Source: Juglans regia | Lineage: Eukaryota; Streptophyta; Magnoliopsida; Fagales; Juglandaceae | Reading direction: 5' to 3' | DNA length: 64,000 bases | Assembly: GCF_001411555.2 (NCBI RefSeq) | Contig: NC_049903.1 | Location: forward strand, 12,024,362 to 12,088,361 | Made by a program: the position numbers and the translations under genes | Notes under the pieces: generated by a model | Told to the model about the DNA's origin: nothing | The model's input: only the letters and a program-made list of their open reading frames with translations | Databases searched by the model: none | Part shown: positions 10,253 to 21,944 of the stretch, in pieces | How positions within the stretch are numbered: the stretch's first letter is position 1 | Layout of the letters: every line of letters starts with the position of its first letter

Positions 10253-13200
10253 ATAGCTCTTATTTTTACTAGAATGTTCGTGGCTTGGGTGCGTCTAGGA
10301 AATGCTTACAGCAGTTAGTCATAAGGTATTGTCCTAAAATTATTGTTTTGGCTGAACCTATGTTAAATGTTTTTAGATTACAGTGGTGGAGACACCGGCT
10401 TCATTTTGATGCTTGTGGTTCTAATGTTGAGGTTGGTGGGAAATTATGGATTATGTGGAAGAATGAAGTGAACTTGATTATTGATAGTATGAGTGAACAA
10501 CATATTACAATGCGTGTTGTTGATAATTTGAAACCTGTGGTTTTGACTTTTGTTTATGCGAAGTGCACTTATCATGAGCGACGCCGTTTATGGAGTCAAC
10601 TAGAAGATTTTAAATGTTCAAAGATGTGGATAGTTATGGAGGATTTTAATATAATTCGGCATGATGGGGAAAGATGTGGTGGTCGTCCTCGTTTGGCTGT
10701 TGCTATGGATAAGTTCAATGCATGTATTGATAATTGTGGTTTCACTGGGATGAGTCATTCTGGGAATTCCTTCTCTTGGTGTAATGGACATCATGATCGT
10801 TCTCATAGTTGGGCTCGACTTGATCGTATTTTGTTAAATGTAATGGGCATGGATGCATTCTTGGATGCAAGCTTTCAGTACCTTCCTCGTACTACCTCAG
10901 ATCATGCCCCGATGGTCATAAATTTGGAGAGAAGTGCAGATAATTATGGTTACACATCCTTTAAATTTTAACAAATGTGGATATCTCTTGCATGTTTTAT
11001 GGACTTAGTGTCTCGGGTTTGGCTGGAGGATACTAATGGTTCATGTCTTTTCAAGCTGGCTTCTAAGCTTAAAAAGATGAAAATTGCACTGAAGGCTTGG
11101 AATAAACAAGTTTTTGGGTTGACACAGGTCCATATTGCAGAATTGGAAGCTCGTATTCAGGGTTTAGAAACCAGTTTGCAAGATGGTTTCTCAGCTGATG
11201 TGGAGTCAAATTTGTTGGCTTCCCAATTGGAGTTGTCGGTTTGGATGGATAGGGAAGAAACTCGTCTGGCTCAACAAGCTAAATAGACTTGGTTGCAAAA
11301 GGGTGAGGAAAATTCTGGTTTTTTTCGTGCTATGAGTAAAAGGAATTGGTTTCTTATTAAAACAAGCTCAACATCAAGAGGTTTATGATGCACTTTGGTC
11401 CATTCTTGTGGATAGTTGTCCGCGACCAGATGGGTTCAACTCGGGTTTCTTTAGGTGATGTTGGCACATTGTTAGTAGTGATGTTATTGAAGCTGTGGCT
11501 AAATTTTTTTGGGGTGGTGTGTTGCCTCGTTTTTACACTACTTCCTATCTGGTGCTTATTCCAAAAGTTGAAAATTCGGGGAGCTTTGATAAATTTTGCC
11601 CGATTAGTCTTTGCTCGATTATTTATAAGGTATGTTCAAAAATCCTTGTAAATCGTTTCTCATCGTTGCTTGCTCGTATTATTTCTACCGAACAAGGTGG
11701 TTTTATCCCATGGCATAGTATTTATGAGAATATTAGCCGGACTCAAGAGTTAATTCATGTTTAAATAAGCCAACACGTGGGGAGAATGTAGTGCTAGAAA
11801 TTGATATGGCAAAGGCGTATGATAGCATTGACTGAGGTTTCCTTCTTCATGTACTGCAGTCCTTTGGATTTTTTCCTGCAGTGTGTAGTTTAATTAATTA
11901 ATGCATCTTCACCCCGTGGTTTTCTATTGTTTTGAATGGCATCCCAAAAGGTTTTTTCAAGGGTGGTCGGGGCTTGCGACAAGCGAATCCCCTCTCTTCT
12001 TATTTATTTATTATTGTGAAAGAGATTCTCCCTCAGTTGATCAAACATCAAGTTGCAATGGGGAAAATTCAGCCTTTTTTCATCCAAGAGCCTCTCCTAT
12101 GATTTCTCATTTACTATATGTAGATGATATTGTTATATTCTCTAATGGGGGAAAAGCTTCTATGAGAACTATTATGCAGGTCTTGCAGGACTATGAAGCT
12201 TGGTCAGGCCAGGTGGTCAACAAGGCCAAGGCTTCAATTATTTTCTGCAATAAATTATGCTGGCATGGTGACGCATGCTTTTGAACCTATCAGGTTTTAG
12301 TGAAGGTAAATTGCCTTTTACATATTTGGGATTTCCTATTATTTCTGGGCTTTCATTGACTCGTCATTTTGATGATCTGGTTAATAAAATCCGAAGCCGT
12401 TTTGAAGGTTGGAAAACTAAATTGCTTTCAAATGGTGCCCACCTCCTTTTACTTAAACATGTCTTGCAAAGTATTATGATTCATTGCTTATCAATTTTAT
12501 CCACGCCAAACTCGGTGTTGGATAAGATCAAAAGGCTTATGAGTACTTTCTTTTGGGGCGTTCGGGAAGGTAAGCCAAAACGGAAATGGTGTCTATGGGA
12601 TGTGATGTGTAAACCAGTTTTGGAAAGGGGTGTGGGCCTTCAGAACCGTCATGACATTCAAAGTTCTCTCCATATGAAACTTGCTTGGAATCTTCTCCAA
12701 GGTAAATCTCTTTGGTCCCAATTTTTCTTAGCTAAATATGTGGATTTAGAACATATATCGCTTGTTGATCATCGTAAAGGAACTTGATTTTGGCAAATGA
12801 TTTTGAAAAGAGTCTCCCATTTGTGCAAAAAAACACGTTGTGGTGGGTAAAAAGAAACTTATATTTTTGGAGAGATCATTAGGTTGGTGAGGTCCCGTTG
12901 TGTGATCAACAGCAAATTACGGACCTTCCTTCTTTAACATTGGCGGAATGTAAATTTAGGGAAGGTTGGAATATTGATCTTTTTCAAAAATTGGTTGGTT
13001 TGGAAAAAACAGATATGTTGATTGAAAAATTGGGAAAGCTAAAAAATGGTGAGGATGTTCTTATTTGGATCCCTAAGGCAGATGGACTGTTTTCCACTAA
13101 AAGTGCTTGTTAGTGCCTTTGTACTCATTCTCCTAGGAGTTCGTGGATGGATTGGGATTGGCACCCTTTTATTCCTAAAAAAATGTTTGTTTTGATGTGG

Positions 13201-14179
13201 AAGGCTTCCTGTGGATGATAGATTACGAAGAGTTGGTATTATTCTAGTTTCAAAATGTGATTGTTGTGCTTCGGGTGCCTTTGAGGATCAGGATCATGTG
13301 CTTGCTTTGGGTGAGTTTGTCACAGATTTGGAGCCGTGCTTGTCTTTAGTTAGGCATGCCAAATTTGATTGGTAGAAATTGGAAAGAGCAAGTGGAGTGT
13401 TGGTTTCGGCGGGCCAAACGTTCATCTTGTAGCGGACAAGTTCTTGGTATCCTCCCTATTATTATCACATGGCATTTATGGTAGAGAAGATGTAAGGCTC
13501 GAATGGAAGGCTCCTTTGAAACTATTGAAACCGTATGGGTTTCTATGAAATATTGGTTGTCTTGGGTAGCTTTAAAATTTAAAGAACAAACTTCTTTCAA
13601 TAAAAGGGATGAGGATTTGTTGCAATCTTTACATATTCCTATCCCGAGGCTTTGTATGAGGAGTGAAAAGATTGTGAGGTGGGAGAAACCAAAAATTGGT
13701 TGGTGCAAAATTAATGTAGATGATTGCTCACTAGGAAACTCGAGTGCTTCAGGAGTAGGTGTAATTCGTGATCATGATGGAAATTGCATTTGGGGTTTTC
13801 TGTTCCTATTGGTTGCGGCTCTAATAATCATGTTGAGGTTATGGGTTTGCTTTATGGCTTGAGGCATGCTAGGCGTATGGGTTTTGATGCTATTGAGATT
13901 GAGATGGACTCAAAATTGATCATTGAATGGATTGAAAAAAGAAGATGTCGTTTGTGGTATCTAAAAGACTATTGGGAAGAAATTATGAGCATACTTGGTC
14001 AGATTCGTTTCACATGTCGACACATCTATAGAGAGTGTAATGCGATTGCTGATTTTCTGGCTAAATCTAGTGCTAAAGGGAGTAATATTATCTATTCTTT
14101 TATATTGGATCTTCCACGGCTGGCTAGAGGCTTCCAAAGACTTGATAAGGGCGGTTTGCCATATTTGAGAAAAAAATAA
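10249..14179 (+). pseudogene. LINE ORF2 (endonuclease-RT-RNase H), broken
   Basis: Begins ATG AAT AGC; codon 8 is TAG where plant L1 elements have Trp (the WNVRGLG start block reads *NVRGLG). The endonuclease spans 10273-10971, with MEDFN at the usual GDFN site (Gly to Glu) and SDHAPM near its end. It is cut by TAA at 10969. A coiled linker (10975-11286) follows and ends at TAG. RT segments lie in shifting frames at 11495-12300, including PISLCSIIYKVCSKILVNR and the catalytic YVDD near 12117. A palm/thumb stretch lies at 12300-12787 and a zf-RVT-like region at 12898-13350. RNase H runs from 13681 to 14179, with KINVDD as first acid, HVEVMGL, EIEMDSKLIIEWI, and HIYRECNAIADFLA near the end. A frameshift lies at about 13790-13850. 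At least eight disabling changes are visible. Confidence 0.8.
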
Positions 14180-14408
14180 GTGCAGGTTGTTACACGTTTT
14201 TACTCGAGATTTTTTCGTTTATTAGTTTATCTTTGGAATTGTTTTGTTTTGTTTTTTTGGTTAATTTTAGTGTCTTTTGCATGCTTGGGTTTTTGTTTTT
14301 TTTTGTAACCCCAAGTATCTGGTTGTAACCACGGTATTCATCAGTCACAAATGAGAGTTTATCAATAAAATTAAGATATCGTCCTCTTAGAAAAAAAAAA
14401 AAAAAAAA

Positions 14409-14423
14409 GATAAAATCAAAATA
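14409..14423. repeat. Target-site duplication, right (LINE)
   Basis: Reads gataaaatcaaaata, directly after the LINE poly(A), and pairs with 8625-8639 (14 of 15 bases). Confidence 0.85.
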
Positions 14424-15110
14424 GTCATAGATAAAGTCAAAGTGTTTTATATTCATCCATACAAAACTAAAGATAAGATAAACTCTATCATCTTATTCAC
14501 TTAGTCATATCTAAATTTATCAATTTAATCACCTAATTTTAGTCAAACTTTTGCATCTACTTAAACTACATTCCTTGCAAATAAATATCAGCATATTTTA
14601 TCCAAAAAAAAAAAATCTCTGCATTTTTATTCCGATATTTATTCCATGAAACCTTTCGGGTGAGTGTTTCTATTGATGTTTTTACCTACTCCCATTCAAG
14701 GCCCATCAATGGGATGATATTTCCAACCCTGCCACCCTGCATTAAAGCAAACCACCCAAATTAACAAGGATATAAGAATATTTGCAACTCCTTGTGCGAT
14801 CAAAGGGGGGACTACGTAGATACGTGTTCGAGTTCTTGGAATGTAATCATTCCCAAAATCAACAAATAGCAATTAGTAATTGTCTTCTCATTGCTTATTA
14901 GGTACAAGCAGTTTGACACATCAAATCTCGTATCAATATTCATATAATTTTTTTTATTGAAAAAAATATAAAAAAAAATTTGAGAGAAGAAGAAGATTAT
15001 CTGTCTCACAAAAATCATTTTCGTCTTCAATTCGCACTGTTTCATTAGACAGATGCCTTACATTCAAGACACACTCTTAAATAATTCCTATTTCTCAATA
15101 ATATTATATA
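14424..15110. other. AT-rich intergenic DNA
   Basis: No gene, repeat boundary or RNA gene recognised. Short frames on the minus strand (for example 14812-15045) have no family resemblance and are Lys/Ile/Phe-rich, as expected of AT-rich DNA. Confidence 0.5.
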
Positions 15111-15114
15111 CTAA

Positions 15115-15590
15115 GGGTCTGTTTGGGATTGCAATAGAAGTCTTTATAAATGTTTAAATAGTCTTAAAAATTCTTTAATGAAAAAATTAGATTATTTGAG
15201 TGTTACATATTAAAATATTTTTAATCTCAAATAAACTAAAAAGTATATTTGAGAAAAAGTATCCAAACATATTTTTCCAGATAATGCGAAACGCAATTTA
15301 AAGTTTAAAACAATTGTCAATGGACGAAAATATCCATACAACTTTAAGATACTTATAAATTTCAAACTTTTAATGATATAATCATAATCTTTAAAGATTC
15401 AAATAATCGTTATTTCTACCTCAGAAATTATTTTTTTTAATTTGTTTCCAAACAAACATAATATGTTTGAAAGTGTTTTAAATATATGGTTACTAAACAA
15501 TAAATAACTTTTTAATAATAAAACTTATTACTTAAATTATAAGTTAAAAGTCATATATAAATTATATTTTTCATTGCAATTCCAAACATG
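15115..15590. mobile_element. hAT-like MITE
   Basis: Imperfect terminal inverted repeats. The left end reads gggtctgtttgggattgcaat; the complement of the right end reads catgtttggaattgcaat. Both flanks carry tactaa-like sequence (tatactaa left, gtactaacc right), a degraded duplication of about 8 bp. About 475 bp, AT-rich, no coding capacity. It lies about 0.5 kb upstream of the MNS3 start. Confidence 0.55.
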
Positions 15591-16079
15591 TACTAACCAT
15601 GTTTCAGTTTAAAAAATCCATGCCTAAAGCAATGAATATACCCTTCAATCCTAATTGAATCTCAATGCAACAAGTTATTAAATCGGGATATCCCTCTAAA
15701 AAATAAATTTTATTTCACAATAAACTAATACGAGTATGCTCTTTTACTACAAATAAACTTTTATTTTATCAAACTACAATTCATCCAAACATACGGTAAA
15801 ACATAAACACGTCCGGTTGCGGTGCCACAGCTACCGGGCTAAAGCAAGATTGACTCTCTCTCTTGACTTTGAATCAAAGCCAAAATGGCCCTCCATGGCT
15901 CCGTCTCATATACCATTTGATCAAAGCCAGACGTATTGTCCCTGGAATCGGATCCTGACCGAACCCAATCCGAAATTCTCAGACAGTCAGGTGCCCTTTC
16001 CTTTGTCTGCATCAGAGCTTCCGAATTAGAGCGGAGCGGAACTGATCGTTTTACCCGAGCCGTTGATCTGGATCCAAAT
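15591..16079 (+). promoter_or_regulatory. MNS3 upstream region and 5' UTR
   Basis: The 489 bases before the MNS3 ATG change from AT-rich DNA to more balanced composition at about 15805, which probably marks the proximal promoter and 5' UTR. A TCTCTCTCT pyrimidine patch lies at 15855-15865. No TATA box can be placed with confidence. Overlapping frames at 15817-16029 and on the minus strand are not recognisable. Confidence 0.4.
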
Positions 16080-19000
16080 ATGTCGTCCAAGTCTCTTCCT
16101 TACTCGATGAAAGATGTTGACTACGATAACGCCAAGTTCCGCCACCGTTCATTCTTTAAGGTTTTAAGATCTTTGTCTTTTGCCCACGATCTTCTTGTAT
16201 TTTTTCTTTTTGCTATTAAGTTTCATTCATTCCTAGGACTTTCGCATTTGGTTAGTGATTTTTTAGGTCAATTAAGACTTTACGTTCCGGTTTTTGTTTC
16301 TGAATTATGTACTATCTTAGAATTGGGTTTAATCATAGCGTTTTCTGGAAACTGGAGTAGAATTTTTGTGTCTTGAACTGAATTCAACTGCATATGGAAG
16401 ATGCACCCAATTCTCGATGACAGTTGATTAACATTTTATAATTGGGAACATAATGTTGTCGCACAGTATTAGGACTCAAGGCATGCTGTCGCACAGCATT
16501 AGAATTGGTTTTGCTGTTGACTTAATATTTAAATTATCGAATATAAAGACTGAATAAAACTATATAAGCGTTGCCTCAACTAGTTGGGACTGGCTATGCC
16601 CCATTAATCATGATTTATTTGTTGTTTTTTTGGCTCTTTTCTGTAAAATCCAGCTAATCCAGTAATTACCATCCAAGGTTTGACATTACTTGATTTCTTG
16701 TAGCTTAAGGTATATCTGATTGTTGGATGTATCTGCATATTGGGGCTCTAGATTACTCCGATAGAGAGATTACTTTTGAGCATTTTTTTTTTTTGATAAG
16801 TAAAATAAGAATATATTCATCCAGCCAAATGTCAATTACAAACAAATGTTCTAATGCCCTCAGCCTAATTAGGTGGGAGCATTAGAAACTAAAAACTCAT
16901 GAAAATCTGTGCCATTAAAGACCACAGCATTAGCCCAAGTACATAGGGTCCTAAAAAATAACAATTTTAGCTCCGCTAATGATCTCTCTTTGTCTTCAAA
17001 AATCCTCTCATTGCGCTCCTGCCATAAGCACCACAAAATACAGTTTGGAATCATCTTCCAAACCTCTTTAATCTGTCTCGCACCTCCAATTGTGGTCCAA
17101 CAGGCCAAAGCATCCACCACAGTTTCTGGCATAGCCCACGCTAAATCTACTTTGTTAAACACCGCATCCCAAATAGTCCTGGCTACTTCGCAGTGTAAAA
17201 GTAAATGATCCACCGATTCACCCGCTTTTTTACACATACAACACCAGTCAGCTATAATTATGTTTCTTTTCCTTAAATTATCCGTAGTAAGTACCTTCCC
17301 CAGAGCCGCTGTCCAAACAAAGAAAGAAGCTTTGAGAGGAGCCTTATTGCGCCAAAGCTTTCTCCATGGAAATTGTCTGTCAGGAACTTGTGTAAGTACC
17401 TTGTAAAAGGAGCTAACAGTGAAGATCCCTTTCCTTGTTGGACTCCACCACAAATCATCTGTATGCTGGGTATTTGGGCGACAAGAGTATAATAGACTAT
17501 AAAAGTCTACAAAACTACCCATCTCCCAGTCATGTGCTGCTCGCAAGAAATTGATATTCCATTGGATGTTTCTACCTACAACTTTTGAGCATTTTCTTCT
17601 CTCTTTAATGAATAGTATATTTTAGGGTCTCGTGCGAAAGTTTCTGGCATGGCACTTCACCTCATGTTTTTTCTAATTTTCTGACATGTTGGCGCACTCA
17701 AATTTCAGTTAAAAAGTACAATAACTGTTATAACTAAAAAAACTCAGTTATTTTATTTTATTTTTCTCAGGTTATTACTCAGACCTTGTTCACTAGTAAA
17801 GTAAGGCGTGATTGTCAAAGTTGCAGTACAGGGAAGTTTTTAGCGTTAGTATTGTTATTCGGTCTATTATATCTTATGTTTACACATACAAGTCCTGCCT
17901 ATTCTGCAACTGATAGACTAGGTGTTAAGAATGAAGAAAACCTCATTATGAAAGGTGGCAGCAGATTGGGAATGATTTGGAGAAAACCACCAAGGCTTCC
18001 TCCACGTTTACCTCCTGATGAGAAAGGTAGTGATAGCAGCTTTAGTCATGAGCATGAGAAGCTAAATGCTCCGTCGAATTGGATATCTAGGCAACAAAGT
18101 GTTAAGAAGGCCTTTATACATGCATGGTCTGGCTATAAAAGATACGCAATGGGTAGTGATGAACTTATGCCACTGAGCCAGCGGGGAGTAGATGGGTTAG
18201 GAGGTCTTGGTGCTACCATCGTAGATGCCCTTGATACTGCCATGATAATGGGTGTTGATGAAGCCGTCTCTGAAGCAGGCTTATGGATTGAGGCACACCT
18301 TTTAGATAGAATTACTCATAAAGGGCAAGTAAATTTGTTTGAAACTACCATACGTGTTATGGGTGGTCTTTTAAGCGCATATCATTTAAGCATTCACAAA
18401 GAAGGGATCAACATGACATATACAGGGCCTAAACCAGTTATTTATCTGGAAACTGCTAGGAACTTGGCTGATCGTCTCCTATCCGCTTTTACTTCCAGTC
18501 AAACTCCTATTCCCTTTAGCGATGTTGTTCTGCGCGATTCCTCAGCACATGCAGCTCCTGATGGACTGAGTAGTACCTCAGAAGTTTCCACTTTACAGCT
18601 TGAGTTCAATTATCTCAGTGCTGTTTCTGGTGATCCAAAGTACAGCATAGAAGCCATGAAGGTCTTGGAACATATGAAGACTCTACCAAAGGTGGAAGGA
18701 CTGGTTCCTATTTACATTAGGTATTGACCTTGCATATTATGTTTCTAAATTTGCATTTTTTCCCCTGTTTTGTGTTGGGAAGAGAAGGGAGTTGGGGAGA
18801 TTACAACTTGAGGCCTCTTTTAAATTTACTTGGCAAGAAACTACAGCAGTTTTTAGAATTACATCTTGCCTTTTTGTTAAACAAGTGGTTCTATTCAAAT
18901 TTCTTCCATTTCACTCAATACAAATCATATTCCTTCTCTTCCTTTCTCTTTTTCTTTTTCGTTGACTTATTTTTCATATTTTTTACTTACTGAATGCAGC

Positions 19001-21430
19001 CCTCACACTGGCGAGTTTAGTGGAGAAAATATAAGACTAGGATCTCGTGGTGACAGTTACTATGAGTACCTACTCAAGGTGTGGCTTCAGCAGGGAATAA
19101 CCCGAGATAGTAATTTGACCTATCTATATGATATGTATCAGGAAGCAATGAAGGGTGTCAGGCACCTTCTAGTTCAGAAATCAATCCCAAATGGACTAGT
19201 TTTTGTTGGCGAATTACCTTTTGGATCCAAGGGTTCCTTTAGTCCAAAAATGGATCACCTGGTATGCAATACTTCGTCTACCACCTGATGTTCACCCTGC
19301 TGTTATGTACCTGTCTTTGCTAGTTTCACTTAGTTTATTCCTTAAACTCAAATGATTATGAAATGGCTGGTGAATGGAAATAGCTGGTCTTGCTCCAAAT
19401 GGTTGTGCTTTTTTTTTTTAACTGGAAGTTGCTCGCTTTGGTTGGTATAACGTAACTGGCTCCAATTTTAGCTCAAGCCTTTTGAAAACCAGATTATAAG
19501 AAAATTAAAAATTTTCTTCCATCTCTCAGAGACAGGGTGTAGATCCTTTCCTCGCACAATATGGCACATTAAGAAGTGATACAACAATTATTCACTAATT
19601 TTTAACAAGCAAACATTCCTGCACTGGCAGCATGAAAATTACTACTACATATGATAAAGGATATGCTTGCTATTGTTTCTTTATTTCTTCCATACTTTCT
19701 TTTTCTAAGGAATGTTACTGCCTTATTGATTGTGTCCAAATTTTTTCCAATATGCTATATAATAAAACTTTGAAATCTTTCCTTTCTTTTTTCAGGATAA
19801 AGTTTATGTACAAGTTATTCTGAAAAATGTAGGATCTGGGTGTCGTTGAAAATACAATTTTCCCTACTCCTTTCGTTTGCTTTTGCTTGTTTCCCCAAAC
19901 CACAACCCCCAGCCCCCCAAAACTACTAAAAGATAGGTCTTTCCATGCTTGATAGTAGCACTCCCAGATTACCTTGCTTTCATGGGGAAACTAAGTTTTT
20001 GCACGCATGTTGCTTGATACACTACGTACATCATAAGCTTGTCTTCCCCTAGTGTTCCTTGTCGAGGAACATGGTAAGAAATGAAGGCTGCAGAAGTACT
20101 GAAGTAATGTCACTCTCCTCTTTGTTTGCCCGTTCTTTATGACATTGAAATGAAGATTGTGAAGAAGCACGTTCTTTTTGGAAACAGTCCTTGATATAAA
20201 ATTCTTTTACGGTCTCTTTAGGTGTGTTTCTTGCCGGGTATTCTTGCACTTGGTGCCACTAAAGGCATTACAAAGGAGAAGGCTATGAGAGACAATTTGC
20301 TTAACTTTGAAGACCTGGAGAATCTGAAGCTTGCTGAGGATCTGGCTAAAACATGTTTTGAGATGTATTCAGTTACTTCTACTGGTCTTGCTCCAGAAAT
20401 TGCTTACTTCCATACCGAGGTTAGTTGGATCTGTATAACAAATGTGTTGGAAGCAGTGATTGATGAATTAAGTGTACACGTGCACCAAATTGGATTATTA
20501 AAATACTTTTCTCCCTCGTTCAATTTTGTTGCTTTTTTTACTTGTAATCAATTACATTTGTTCTCAAAACATATATTCAGTTACTTTCCACTGGTCTTGC
20601 TCCGGAAATTGCTTTCTTCCATACCGAGGTTAGTTGGATATGTACAAGGAATGTATTGGAAGCACTGATTGATGAATTAAGTGTATCTGTGCACCAGATT
20701 GGAATTGTGTGCTGCTATTCTCCCTCGTTTAAATTTGTTGTTATTTTTCCTGTCATTTATTACATTTAGTCTTTGTTCTGCAGATATTACTTATAAAAAA
20801 AGTCTATGTTCTACAGATATTTGACATTTTGCTCCGGTTGAAACAGGAATTTACTGAAGGAGGTCTAGATGGTGGGAACAAGAGTTCTAAGTATGTACAT
20901 GACATAATAATCAAACCTGCTGATCGCCATAATCTTTTGCGTCCTGAAACTGTAGAGTCATTGTTTGTCTTGTTTCGTATCACAGAAGACCCAAAGTATG
21001 GTTTCTTTCCTTTCTCTTTTTCTTTTTTTGTTTATGCATTAGCTTCTCTTGTATAATTCAAATGTTGTTGTCTAAGACTGAAGCACACACAGACCCACAC
21101 ACATGCAGAGGGAGATTCTCCCATAAATTATGATGCTTTTAATTAAATGACTGACTTAATGAATGCTGCAGATACCGAGAATGGGGTTGGCAGATCTTTG
21201 AAGCATTTGAGAAATACACAAGAATTGATACTGGTGGATACAGTTCTCTGGATGATGTTACCACAATTCCCCCTAATAAAAGAGACAAGATGGAGACATT
21301 CTTTTTGGGAGAGACTCTTAAGTATTTGTACTTATTGTTTGGGGATACCTCTGTTATACCGTTGGATAAATTTGTTTTTAACACGGAAGCTCATCCTTTT
21401 CCCATAGAAGGCACTATTAAGAAGAAATGA
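16080..21430 (+). CDS. MNS3: ER-type mannosyl-oligosaccharide 1,2-alpha-mannosidase MNS3 (GH47)
   Basis: Trims one alpha-1,2-mannose from Man9GlcNAc2 on newly folded glycoproteins in the early secretory pathway. Six exons by GT-AG signals and phase: 16080-16160, 17771-18720, 19000-19261, 20222-20419, 20847-20995 and 21172-21430 (TGA 21428). They give 632 residues, close to the roughly 620 known for the plant family. The start is fixed by MSSKSLPYS: the cytosolic LPYS motif (residues 6-9) is the known cis-Golgi retention signal of plant MNS3. Type II membrane helix at about residues 50-65 ([16 protein letters not shown]), then a luminal stem and the GH47 barrel. Family marks are [44 protein letters not shown] (end of exon 4), LRPETVES, and the C-terminal NTEAHP whose Thr binds the catalytic calcium. 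Intron 1 holds a LINE fragment. Intron 4 holds a tandem copy of the end of exon 4. Convergent with the KAT gene. Product call is very secure; exact splice sites are inferred. Confidence 0.95.
16772..17595 (-). mobile_element. 5'-truncated LINE in MNS3 intron 1, with target duplications
   Basis: A minus-strand insertion. The 15-bp sequence acttttgagcatttt occurs at 16772-16786 and again, perfectly, at 17581-17595. Between them is a poly(T) (the element's poly(A)), then the tail ttgataagtaaaataagaat, then the 3' coding end of ORF2, and an abrupt 5' end at 17580. The perfect duplication and an unbroken 225-codon frame mean the insertion is young compared with the element at 8640. It lies antisense to MNS3. 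Confidence 0.9.
16869..17546 (-). pseudogene. LINE ORF2 C-terminal fragment (zf-RVT domain)
   Basis: 225 codons open to the true stop of the element. The fragment covers the zf-RVT region: [19 protein letters not shown], then [20 protein letters not shown], and the zinc-binding-like set [18 protein letters not shown], followed by [16 protein letters not shown]. It lacks the endonuclease and RT because of 5' truncation, so it is not functional. No RNase H follows, so it belongs to a LINE lineage different from the one at 8640-14408. Confidence 0.8.
20365..20782 (+). repeat. ~209-bp tandem duplication of MNS3 exon 4 end plus intron
   Basis: Copy 1 (about 20365-20573) includes the last 55 bases of exon 4 and the start of intron 4. 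Copy 2 (about 20574-20782) repeats it about 209 bp further on. Both contain ggtcttgctcc.gaaattgct, then cttccataccgag|gttagttgga, then ttctccctcgtt. Divergence is clear but modest (roughly 15-20 percent by eye). Copy 2 keeps the gttagt donor and has tattcag at its left edge as a possible acceptor (20574-20580). The 48 bases 20581-20628 between them are open and in phase with exon 4 and exon 5. Confidence 0.85.
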
Positions 21431-21944
21431 TACTTATCACCTCCAAAGGATTCATGCAAAGGGAAGCTTGTATAAGCTAATAAACTAGCATATTTTGGAG
21501 CGGTCACAGACTGGAATGCACCTGAGACTGACCAGTCTTCTTCATAGTGTCTTATAGCATCCCTCTTTTAAAGGCAGTGAAAGTGCATGGTCGGGTTGTG
21601 AAGACGTACAAGGGAGCTCTAATACGTTTCATTTTGGGCACAATGCGTCAGTAATTACCGGAAAAAGCTTAGAGAGTGACAAATTTTCTTGGACTTGGAG
21701 AGACTGTAAGATGTATTGTTTGAATGGATGTTTTGAGTAATTTATTGGATGGGGTTTTGCCCATCAAAAGTATTGAGTGAAATTCTCTCTTGTGTAATTG
21801 GTTTCTCCAGCTTTTGAGTAATACTGCCGGCCATGGAGGCTCAAAATCACAAACTGATATAGACAAATTTTTGTTGCTAGATCATTATAGATTGCCTAAA
21901 AGTTACAAGTTATCTGAATGTTACATTATTGCCTTAAGTAACCA
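21431..21944. other. Shared 3' region between MNS3 and KAT
   Basis: About 514 bp separate the MNS3 stop from the KAT stop on the opposite strand. Both 3' UTRs must lie here, perhaps overlapping. No canonical AATAAA stands out as the single site for either gene. The minus-strand frame at 21669-21866 is not recognisable. Confidence 0.5.

Larger units (their letters stand above)
8640..14408 (+). mobile_element. Full-length, inactive L1-type LINE with RNase H
   Basis: A 5.77-kb non-LTR retrotransposon, plus strand, bounded by a 15-bp target duplication and ending in poly(A) at about 14391-14408. Order of parts: short 5' UTR, ORF1 with a DUF4283-type domain and a decayed zinc knuckle, ORF2 with apurinic endonuclease, reverse transcriptase (LLYVDDIVIF at about 12114-12143), zf-RVT region and a C-terminal RNase H. 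This is the usual order of plant L1 elements with an acquired RNase H. Several stops and frameshifts break both ORFs, so the copy is dead. The duplication has one mismatch, which points to an insertion that is not recent. Confidence 0.9.

Noticed and set aside
14820..14840. gtgttcgagttcttgg, resembling a tRNA T-arm
   Set aside because: No matching acceptor or anticodon arms upstream; no cloverleaf could be drawn.
20222..20668. 148-codon frame running through MNS3 exon 4 into intron 4
   Set aside because: Only the first 66 codons are protein-like; after HTE the frame reads through a splice donor.
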